DNA from: JAUILH01 sp964230215
GTDB lineage: Bacteria; Bacteroidota; Bacteroidia; Flavobacteriales_D; JAUILH01
Assembly (NCBI GenBank): GCA_964230215.1
Contig: CAXRGQ010000016.1
Coordinates: 620,001 to 684,000 of the forward strand
Reading direction: 5' to 3'
Length of the DNA: 64,000 nt
The position numbers were made by a program, and so were the translations under genes. This document shows, piece by piece, positions 24,751 through 31,982 of this stretch. The first letter of the stretch is position 1. Every line of letters starts with the position of its first letter. Under the pieces are notes generated by a model. That model was not told the DNA's origin. It ran no database searches and saw only the letters and a program-made list of their open reading frames with translations.

Positions 24751-25953
24751 TGCTAATTCATCAATTGTGAGATGAAACTCATTTTGAAGGAAGGGTAGAG
24801 ATTTCCAATCCAATTTGCTCATCATAATCTCAACTTCTTGGTTCTGAACCATTCCATTTATGATTAAACCGCTTTCACTTTCATCATAGTTTAAGTGATA
24901 GACCCTACCATTTGCGGCTTTAAGCGTGATTTTATTATCATTTACTTCCATCTGATAATCTTCCATAGAGTCGTCTTGATGCTGAACGATAAGGTAATGC
25001 CTACGATGAACAAATACGCGCTTCCAAGTCCACTCATTCGCCGCGCTGCTTGAATAATCAGTACCATCAATAATGTGTGCGTCCACTTTGTAAGCTCCAT
25101 GCAACAATGGTCGGTCTGCTAAATCATCATTATAGTTGCCGCTGGATACATAAGGGTATAGACCTTCAAGTAAAAACAATGATAAGATGACTATTTTACC
25201 AGGCATACGGTAGCTATGTTCTATCAAATAATCCCTTTGATTTGCCATAAAATCTCTTTTGCTTGAATTAATCAGAATGGGTATATAAGGAAGTAATAGC
25301 ACACAGCTCATCAACAAAAGAAGTCCAGATAATACCTTGACAGAAATATCAAAACCAAGGTTAATCATAAATATATTTAGAAATACGCCCGTACTGACTA
25401 ATAATCCAAGCATTCTAGTTCTTCTGAAAATAAGCAACAGTGCGGCTAATAATTCCATAATACCCGAGAAAACAGTGTAGCTGTAGGAACTTCCCATTGA
25501 GCTCCAGTAAACAATATCCTTGCTCAACATACCCAGTGGTGTGTACAAAGTATTCGGCTCTGCCTGATAAAACTGCCACTTAAACACCTTGTTAAAACCG
25601 TATATGATGAGCACAAAAACCAGAATATAGGTCAAGATTTTGCGCACAATTTGAATCGATTGATCCTTTTTATCTTTTAAAACCATACTACCCCAAAAAG
25701 CAGGAAGCAAACATAAAATGAGCAATGTCAAAATATGCATATAGCTTCCAGTAGTATCCGACAACAATGCATAAGTTTTATTTTCCCAGTTTAGGGCATC
25801 ACCAATGCTCGCGTAAAGACTTTCAAAAGTTGAAGCGAAAACATCTGTGATGTCGGGAAGTAGATTTAAGTCCAATGAAAAACCAATAAAAAACAAACTA
25901 ACAACTGACCCTAACCACAGCCAATACATCAAAACAACATCTACTTTTTTCAT
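24742..25953 (-). CDS. DoxX-like membrane protein, function unknown
   Basis: A 403-residue protein with about eight hydrophobic segments in its first 260 residues (for example LTLLILCLLPAFWGSMVL, ILTYILVFVLIIYGFNKVF, GIMELLAALLLIF) and a soluble C-terminal domain of about 130 residues rich in beta strands (VHRRHYLIVQHQDDSMEDY, GRVYHLNYDESESGLIING). The ELLAALLLIFRRTRMLGLL segment resembles DoxX-like membrane proteins of Bacteroidota. No function is assigned. It is divergent from the gene at 26037, with a 15-bp palindrome between them. Confidence 0.6.
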   Translation of the reverse strand: MKKVDVVLMYWLWLGSVVSLFFIGFSLDLNLLPDITDVFASTFESLYASIGDALNWENKTYALLSDTTGSYMHILTLLILCLLPAFWGSMVLKDKKDQSIQIVRKILTYILVFVLIIYGFNKVFKWQFYQAEPNTLYTPLGMLSKDIVYWSSMGSSYSYTVFSGIMELLAALLLIFRRTRMLGLLVSTGVFLNIFMINLGFDISVKVLSGLLLLMSCVLLLPYIPILINSSKRDFMANQRDYLIEHSYRMPGKIVILSLFLLEGLYPYVSSGNYNDDLADRPLLHGAYKVDAHIIDGTDYSSSAANEWTWKRVFVHRRHYLIVQHQDDSMEDYQMEVNDNKITLKAANGRVYHLNYDESESGLIINGMVQNQEVEIMMSKLDWKSLPFLQNEFHLTIDELASK

Positions 25954-25981
25954 GTAATAGATTACACCTGATATTTTTTTT

Positions 25982-25996
25982 GGTTCAATTTGAACC
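25982..25996. promoter_or_regulatory. palindrome in divergent intergenic region
   Basis: GGTTCA-ATT-TGAACC is a perfect 6-bp inverted repeat with a 3-nt centre. It lies between the divergent starts at 25953 and 26037 and could be an operator for either gene. The role is inferred. Confidence 0.3.
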
Positions 25997-26036
25997 CATA
26001 TAATTTTAGGGTGTACAAAGGGAAAAATAATACTTT

Positions 26037-26573
26037 ATGAAAACGATACTCTTGACTGCAGCCCTAGCTATTTCTAGTGGCATTTTTGCACAAACTAAAT
26101 TAATCGCACACAGAAGCCATAGTGGATCATTGGCTACTTTTTCGGTAGACGCTAATTGCAACTTGGGCCTTGGCCCTATGGAGCGATACTATGAAATTGA
26201 AGAAATTGAAGAGAAGGATTCAGTTTCTGTTGACAGTCTCACATTAAAAAAGATTGAGACCCAACCGAATGTTCCATCTCAAATTAAGAAAAACGGTAGC
26301 CCAAGCGTTAGGTCTGAAAAACCAAATAATGAAAGAACACTTGAGAAAAAAGTGTGCCCGTTACCAACAGAAAAACAAGTGTCTTCAGAAAAACTAAAAA
26401 CTGAGGAGCCTGTTAAGAAGACTAAAGAAAACAAGGTTAAAAAAGAAAAGATTAAGTCCAGCAAGAAAGAAAGTAAAGCCGGAATTAATCCTTTAGCTAT
26501 AATTTTTCTCCTAAGTATTATTGTTGGCCCAGCCTTGATATATATTTTCAAAGCACAAAGGAACAGACAGTAG
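26037..26573 (+). CDS. Lys-rich exported protein with C-terminal membrane anchor
   Basis: A 178-residue protein: signal peptide (MKTILLTAALAISSGIFAQ), a short conserved-looking segment TKLIAHRSHSGSLATFSVD ending in CNLG, then about 80 residues very rich in Lys, Glu and Ser, and a single C-terminal membrane segment (NPLAIIFLLSIIVGPALIYIF) with a basic tail. The middle part is probably disordered. I do not know its function. A strong terminator hairpin follows 12 bp after the stop. Confidence 0.6.
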   Translation: MKTILLTAALAISSGIFAQTKLIAHRSHSGSLATFSVDANCNLGLGPMERYYEIEEIEEKDSVSVDSLTLKKIETQPNVPSQIKKNGSPSVRSEKPNNERTLEKKVCPLPTEKQVSSEKLKTEEPVKKTKENKVKKEKIKSSKKESKAGINPLAIIFLLSIIVGPALIYIFKAQRNRQ

Positions 26574-26585
26574 ACTTTGTATCTT

Positions 26586-26614
26586 TAGGGCGTGAGACAC
26601 GCCCTATTTTTTTT
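26586..26614 (+). terminator. intrinsic terminator containing the next gene's start codon
   Basis: A perfect 9-bp GC-rich stem (26586-26594 with 26598-26606), AGA loop and eight T (26607-26614). It is placed to terminate the gene ending at 26573, yet the GTG start of the next gene (26592-26594) is in its left arm and the T run encodes Phe-Phe-Leu of that gene's signal peptide. Confidence 0.8.
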
Positions 26615-27431
26615 GCTTTTAATTCTAGCGAGTTGCTCTGAGAAGGCTACTGACTCTGAAAAATCCGAATCGGATGAGATTCTTTTTAGCTTCTTTGCGG
26701 CAGGGCATACTTACGGCAATCCCATGCACCATCAGTATGGCTTATACCCGCCATTTGTGATGCAGTTTGACCAACTTAACGCTGATAATAAACTTGCTTT
26801 TGGAGTATTTACCGGTGATATAGTCGCGAAACCTACACTTGCTTATTGGGATTCGGCTTTTATTGATATTGATGAGCTGCAAATGCCCATTCATATTACG
26901 CCGGGTAATCATGATAGAGGATTTGAGTTTGAAAAGCGAAACTTGGAGTATTACTACGCCTTTGAAAAAGAGCAATGTCTTTTTATATCATTATCACCCA
27001 CGAATTGGAATATTGAAGGAGAACAACTTGCATTTCTGGATTCGTGCTTAACAAATCTACCGACTGACTATAAACACGTTTTCCTGTTTGTGCATGAATT
27101 AATCTGGTGGTCGCCTGATGGTGAGTATTCGGAAATCAAAATAAACTACGAACCACATTATCCTGGTAGCACTAACTATTGGTCTGACATTCACCCTAAA
27201 CTATCAAACCTAAGTGTCCCTGTAAGCATAATTGCAGGAGATGTAGGCTGCAGAACGGATGTTTCACCGTTTAGCTTTCACTCCAAAGACAATATCACTT
27301 TTTTATCCAGTGGAATGGGCAGTGGTACACATGATAATTATCTAAGGGTGGATATTAATGTGAACTATCAGGTAAAGTATAACATTGTTGGCTTTGGGAC
27401 AGAGAATAATTCTAATATCTTATTGAATTAA
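26592..27431 (+). CDS. degenerate metallophosphoesterase-like lipoprotein
   Basis: The 279-residue product resembles calcineurin-like phosphoesterases: FTGDIVAKPTLAYW, ITPGNHDRGFEF and FLFVHELIWW are recognisable. The usual first DxH is AAGHTYG and the last GHxH is AGDVGCR, so several metal ligands are missing and activity is doubtful. GTG 26592 opens a lipoprotein signal (MRHALFFLLLILASC) with lipobox Cys15. An in-frame TAG two codons upstream (26586) leaves no earlier start, and no suitable ATG follows before the signal ends. The start codon lies within a strong terminator hairpin, so expression may be low or regulated. A T9SS tail remnant follows in another frame. Confidence 0.65.
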   Translation: MRHALFFLLLILASCSEKATDSEKSESDEILFSFFAAGHTYGNPMHHQYGLYPPFVMQFDQLNADNKLAFGVFTGDIVAKPTLAYWDSAFIDIDELQMPIHITPGNHDRGFEFEKRNLEYYYAFEKEQCLFISLSPTNWNIEGEQLAFLDSCLTNLPTDYKHVFLFVHELIWWSPDGEYSEIKINYEPHYPGSTNYWSDIHPKLSNLSVPVSIIAGDVGCRTDVSPFSFHSKDNITFLSSGMGSGTHDNYLRVDINVNYQVKYNIVGFGTENNSNILLN

Positions 27432-27574
27432 ATATATATGAGGTGATTCTCCATCAATCAAATATCCAAGCCGATATACACAGCATTGATTTAAGTTCAT
27501 TAAGTTCTGGAATGTACATTATTAATGTGGTTACTGAACATAATGTGCTCTCAAAACGTATAATTCGTAAGTGA
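27416..27574 (+). pseudogene. remnant of a T9SS type A sorting domain
   Basis: Read in the frame of its stop codon (27572-27574), this stretch gives IYEVILHQSNIQ, IDLSSLSSGMYIINVV and SKRIIRK, the second half of a T9SS type A C-terminal domain with the typical SSGMYIINV strand. There is a stop just upstream (27413-27415) and no start or body, so it is a broken gene end fused by deletion or rearrangement to the end of the phosphoesterase-like gene. Its stop overlaps the GTG start of the next gene (GTGA), as in a coupled tandem pair, suggesting that a full gene once stood here. Confidence 0.75.
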
Positions 27575-28833
27575 TAAAAAAAATTAAAATATTGATTGCA
27601 CTTCTCTCTTTTGTTGTCCAATCCTATGGACAACAATGGGAGAATTTCAACACATCTAATTGTGGATTATATGATAATGGTATTGCTGCATCTTGTATTA
27701 CAAAGACAGGGGAGATTTGGGTTTCTTATGTTAATGCCCTTGTAACGGGTGGTGGTGTATCAAAATTTGATGGTACTGTTTGGACGTATTACGACACCTC
27801 TAACTCAGGCCTACCCTCTAATGATATTAGATCAATTGTTGAAGATACTTTGGGAAGACTATGGTTCGGTACTTTTGATAACGGCATAGCAATGTATGAT
27901 GGCACAAGTTGGAATGCTTATGACACTTCAAACTCAGGCTTGATAGGCCAAAGGGCTGTTTCAATATCAGTTGATAAAAGCAACAATAATGTTTGGGTAG
28001 CATGTACTTTTAGTGGTGTGTCCATGTTTGATGGCAACAGTTGGGTTAGTCATTCCTCTCAAACAGACACTATGTTCGTAAACGACAATGTTTTGGCTGT
28101 TAAAGTTGCTTCAGATGGTAAGGTTTGGGTAGGAGTTAATGGCACAAGACTAATGATGTATGATCAATCTTCTTCTGAATGGTTCAGATTTGATAGCAAT
28201 AACAGTGGATTAGCTTGCGGATATATCGGGTCTATCGAGGAGGGGCCAAATGGGAATATATGGTTTGCTTCAACCTTACAATGTCCCATAATATTTGAAT
28301 ATAATGACGGTATTTGGTCTAATCATATTCCCTATAGTTTTTCCAATACTGGCACAGCAAAAGACGGATTGAAATTTGATTTAAATGGCTATTTATGGGC
28401 GTCTTCTGAGGGGGAGGGCTTGTGGAACTATGATGGATTAATTTGGAAACAAGAATTAAATGGATTGCCATCGAATGGAGTTGGAGGGCATAATAACAGC
28501 ATTCTCATTACTTCAACAAATCAAATTTGGTGGACAACAATTAATGATGGTATATATACCAACGATACAAATTATACAACCTTAAACGAACCAGACAACG
28601 TAAAATTTGAGGTGTACCCCAACCCATCGAACGGGTTGTACAATGTTATCCCTCCATCGAAACTTGGATATTATTCGCTAACAGTTATAGATATCAATGG
28701 TAGAGAAATTCTATCAAGTGGTAAAATAACTGGCAAGTATACATTTAACCTTTCAAACTTAGCTAGTGGTATGTATTACATCAAAATTAATGTGGATGGT
28801 ACAACAGCCTATAGCAAAATAATAAAGGATTGA
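27571..28833 (+). CDS. T9SS type A propeller protein
   Basis: A 420-residue secreted protein. GTG 27571 opens the signal peptide MIKKIKILIALLSFVVQSYG. Residues about 25-330 contain repeated propeller blades of the two-component-regulator-propeller kind, such as VSKFDGTVWTYYDTSNSGLP, LWFGTFDNGIAMYDGTSWN and VWVACTFSGVSMFDGNSW. The last 80 residues are a T9SS type A tail: VYPNPSNGLYNV, VIDINGREIL and LASGMYYIKINVDG. Blades of this type are often sensory parts of histidine kinases, but here no kinase is attached. The start overlaps the stop of the tail remnant. Confidence 0.82.
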   Translation: MIKKIKILIALLSFVVQSYGQQWENFNTSNCGLYDNGIAASCITKTGEIWVSYVNALVTGGGVSKFDGTVWTYYDTSNSGLPSNDIRSIVEDTLGRLWFGTFDNGIAMYDGTSWNAYDTSNSGLIGQRAVSISVDKSNNNVWVACTFSGVSMFDGNSWVSHSSQTDTMFVNDNVLAVKVASDGKVWVGVNGTRLMMYDQSSSEWFRFDSNNSGLACGYIGSIEEGPNGNIWFASTLQCPIIFEYNDGIWSNHIPYSFSNTGTAKDGLKFDLNGYLWASSEGEGLWNYDGLIWKQELNGLPSNGVGGHNNSILITSTNQIWWTTINDGIYTNDTNYTTLNEPDNVKFEVYPNPSNGLYNVIPPSKLGYYSLTVIDINGREILSSGKITGKYTFNLSNLASGMYYIKINVDGTTAYSKIIKD

Positions 28834-28909
28834 GTGGTGCTATGTATGCAATTATGAAATAAGCTCTCTAAGTGAAAGATACAAGTCTATTCAACTACAA
28901 AAGCATTCC

Positions 28910-29797
28910 CTACTCCCCCAGCTTATTATACAAATCCAAAATAATACCGTCAGCCACTCCCATCTTAGGTACATACATTTTTTCAATTTTTGCAAGATCT
29001 AATATTTTCAGATAAATGTCTGTTGCGGGAACAATAACATCTGCACGATCGGGCTTCATTCGCATCTCTTCTACTCTTTCTTTGATTGAAAGCTGGGCAA
29101 TTGCATTTCTACTTTTTCTAATCTCTTTATAGGTCAACGGTTCCAAATATGCCTTTTTTTGGATTTTTACCAAACGGTTTGCATTACCTCCAGTTCCAAT
29201 CGCATCTATGTCTTCCAAATTACCACAATGCTTCTTTATCCAAGACGCAATATCATCCCATACGGACGGATCAACTTTACCTGATTTTAAACGAATGGTC
29301 CCAATTTTAAATGACTTTTGCTTAATTCGTTTGCCGTCAATTAGAATGTTTAACTCGGTGCTTCCGCCGCCCACATCTATGAATAAGTACGACTTTGAAT
29401 GATCTAAATTTTGTGTGATAAAGGTGGAAAAAATCAATTCCGCCTCTTCGTCTCCATCAATCACCTCAATATCAATTCCACTCAGTTTTTTAATGGTTTT
29501 TTGAATATCCTTTTGACTCTTTGCCTCTCTCATTGCAGAAGTTGCAACTGCTCGATAAGCCTTAACATCATAAGATTGCATGATGTGACTAAAGCCTTGC
29601 ATTGCGTGAAGAAAATTCTCTAGTTTTTTACCCGTGATATCACCCGATTTAAATACTTCTTCTCCCAACCTCAACGGAATTCGGACCAATAAGGCTTTCT
29701 TAACACTAAGGTGATCTCCCTCAGGTATAACGTAACCGATAAGCATGCGTCCAGCATTGGTACCAATATCTATCGCCGCGAAATAGGATTTTTTCAC
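28910..29797 (-). CDS. Ppx/GppA-family exopolyphosphatase
   Basis: A 295-residue member of the ASKHA-fold Ppx/GppA phosphatases: AAIDIGTNAGRMLIGY, IEVIDGDEEAELIF, YLFIDVGGGSTELNIL and IGTGGNANRL. It cuts phosphate from the ends of polyphosphate or the 5' phosphate of pppGpp. It has only the core domains and lacks the C-terminal HD-like extension of E. coli Ppx. The start codon is GTG (29797). It lies 67 bp after ppk1 on the same strand, a common pairing of polyphosphate synthesis and breakdown. Confidence 0.9.
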   Translation of the reverse strand: MKKSYFAAIDIGTNAGRMLIGYVIPEGDHLSVKKALLVRIPLRLGEEVFKSGDITGKKLENFLHAMQGFSHIMQSYDVKAYRAVATSAMREAKSQKDIQKTIKKLSGIDIEVIDGDEEAELIFSTFITQNLDHSKSYLFIDVGGGSTELNILIDGKRIKQKSFKIGTIRLKSGKVDPSVWDDIASWIKKHCGNLEDIDAIGTGGNANRLVKIQKKAYLEPLTYKEIRKSRNAIAQLSIKERVEEMRMKPDRADVIVPATDIYLKILDLAKIEKMYVPKMGVADGIILDLYNKLGE

Positions 29798-29864
29798 ACC
29801 CCTAAAATTAGCAGGATGTTAAGATTTCACCATTAGATTGAAGGGCAAGATATCCACAGCCCTA

Positions 29865-31922
29865 TTATTTAACCAACGATTTAAAATATTTGTAGGTCTG
29901 AATTTGAGATCGATTATCAGACTTTTCCTTTTTGGATGTACAATACTCATTGCTGAGTTTTTCGTCTAAAATCCTGCGCTTAACATTGTCATTCAACTGA
30001 AGGTCAATCATATGCTGAATCTCCTTCTGAATATCTTTATCGTAGATAGGAGCTAGAACCTCAACGCGGTGATCTAAGTTTCTTGTCATCCAATCTGCTG
30101 AGCCCATCAAATAAATATCATCGCCGTCGTTGTGGAAAATCATAACTCTTGCATGCTCTAAAAATCTATCCACTATCGAGAAGGCTGTGATATTCTCACT
30201 CATCCCCTTCACTCCCGGAATTAAGGAACATATCCCGCGACAAATAATCTCAATCTGCACACCAGCCACACTTGCCTCATAAAGCTTCTTGATAAGAATC
30301 TCATCAACCAAATTGTTTAACTTAAGGCAGATATAAGCTTTCTTGCCTTTTTTGGCATTCCTAATTTCGTTGTTAATCAATAGATTTAGTCGTCTACGCA
30401 CATTAAATGGACTCACAACAAGGTGTCTATATTGAGCTCTTTTATAGTTTACCTCAAAGAAATCAAAGACTTTCGCAACTTCTGTTGTTATTCTTGAATC
30501 GGATGTTAACAGGGCATAATCTCCATATAGTGTGGCTGTACCTTCATGAAAGTTCCCAGTACCAACATGTGCTATTTGTGTGACCTTTGTCCTTATTTGG
30601 CGCTCAATCAATATCAATTTTGAGTGCACCTTAAGGCCTGGCACACCGTGAATGATCTTCACCCCTTCCTCTTGTAGTTTACGCGACCATTTAATATTGT
30701 TTTCTTCATCAAAACGCGCCCTTAACTCGAGTACCACAGTAACATCCTTTCCATTTCTCGCGGCATTAATCAAAGCATTAATCACTTTCGATTTATCTGC
30801 GACACGGTATACATTAATTTGAATTTTGGTCACCTTTGGATCAATCGCTGCTTCCCTAAGTAAATCAACTATGTAAGAAAAGCTTTGAAACGGGTAACTG
30901 AGAAGAACGTCTTTCTTTGAAATAGCATCAATTATACCGCTACTTCCAGATAAATAAGCGTGTGCCTGAGGTTTTAGTTTTTTATAGCGCAAATGATTGG
31001 CTCCAATATTCGGAAAGCCCATAAAGTCCTTAAAGTTGTGATATCTACCTCCTGATGTGATATTATCGTCGCTTCTAATGCCAAGCTTTTTCAGTATGGT
31101 GGTGAGTAAGTCTTGAGGCATTTCAGAATCGTGGACGAACCTCACAGGATCTCCTTCCTTTCTATCTTTAACACTTTTTGCTAATTTATCAATCCAGCTC
31201 TCAGATAGATTATCATCCACATCCAACTCAGCATCTCTGGTTAACTTAAAAGTGTAGGCTTCAACTTTATCAAATGAAAAGATATGGTAGATATCGTTCA
31301 AGTTATATCGAATTATATCATCCAATATGATAACGTATCTATTACCATCGTCAGAAGGAATTACGAGGAATCTGTCAATTACAAGCGATGGCACTTCAAT
31401 AATTGAGTAAATGGGCTCTTTCTTTTTCTTAGATAATTTAACTGCAAGATAGATAGCATTGTCCTTCAGTCTAGATAAGGGCATTCTTTTGCTAATCATT
31501 ATCGGCACTAGAGTACCACGCACAGTATTCACAAAATAATCCTTCACAAAAGCACCTTGCTCTTCGTTTAAGTTCGATTCATTCAGAATATAAATATTCT
31601 GATCCTCCAACTTACTCAGAAGTTCTTTGTAAATCTTTTGAAATTTGCGTTCTTGATTAAGTACAATTTCCTGAATTTGATCGAGGATAGCATCAGGGTC
31701 AAAACCCATTTGCATTTTACTAGACTTCCCTAGTTTAGTCATTCGCTCTAATGTAGCAACACGTACTCTGAAGAACTCGTCTCGGTTATTGGAGAAAATA
31801 CCGAGAAACTTTAATCTTTCAAGTAATGGCACGCTCTCATCTTCCGCTTCTTGCAGAACTCTCTCGTTAAACGAAAGCCAAGAAATCTCTCTATTTATGA
31901 ATTTAACTTTTGCCAATCTCAA
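29865..31922 (-). CDS. ppk1: polyphosphate kinase 1
   Basis: PPK1 makes inorganic polyphosphate from ATP. The 685-residue chain shows FINREISWLSFNERVLQEAE at the N-terminus, the central tunnel region, the autophosphorylated His433 in GLKVHSKLILIE, and HARVMIFHNDGDDIYLMGSA with TRNLDHRVEVLAPIYD in the C-terminal domains. The length is normal. There is no ATG before residue 60, so the start is probably TTG 31922, which places the conserved INREISW motif near residue 10 as in homologues; TTG 31916 is an alternative. It lies between valS and ppx on the same strand. Confidence 0.95.
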   Translation of the reverse strand: MRLAKVKFINREISWLSFNERVLQEAEDESVPLLERLKFLGIFSNNRDEFFRVRVATLERMTKLGKSSKMQMGFDPDAILDQIQEIVLNQERKFQKIYKELLSKLEDQNIYILNESNLNEEQGAFVKDYFVNTVRGTLVPIMISKRMPLSRLKDNAIYLAVKLSKKKKEPIYSIIEVPSLVIDRFLVIPSDDGNRYVIILDDIIRYNLNDIYHIFSFDKVEAYTFKLTRDAELDVDDNLSESWIDKLAKSVKDRKEGDPVRFVHDSEMPQDLLTTILKKLGIRSDDNITSGGRYHNFKDFMGFPNIGANHLRYKKLKPQAHAYLSGSSGIIDAISKKDVLLSYPFQSFSYIVDLLREAAIDPKVTKIQINVYRVADKSKVINALINAARNGKDVTVVLELRARFDEENNIKWSRKLQEEGVKIIHGVPGLKVHSKLILIERQIRTKVTQIAHVGTGNFHEGTATLYGDYALLTSDSRITTEVAKVFDFFEVNYKRAQYRHLVVSPFNVRRRLNLLINNEIRNAKKGKKAYICLKLNNLVDEILIKKLYEASVAGVQIEIICRGICSLIPGVKGMSENITAFSIVDRFLEHARVMIFHNDGDDIYLMGSADWMTRNLDHRVEVLAPIYDKDIQKEIQHMIDLQLNDNVKRRILDEKLSNEYCTSKKEKSDNRSQIQTYKYFKSLVK

Positions 31923-31982
31923 AACGAATTAAAGGTACTACCGCTATGTTAAGCGGATATTACCCCCGCGTCATGATATAAT

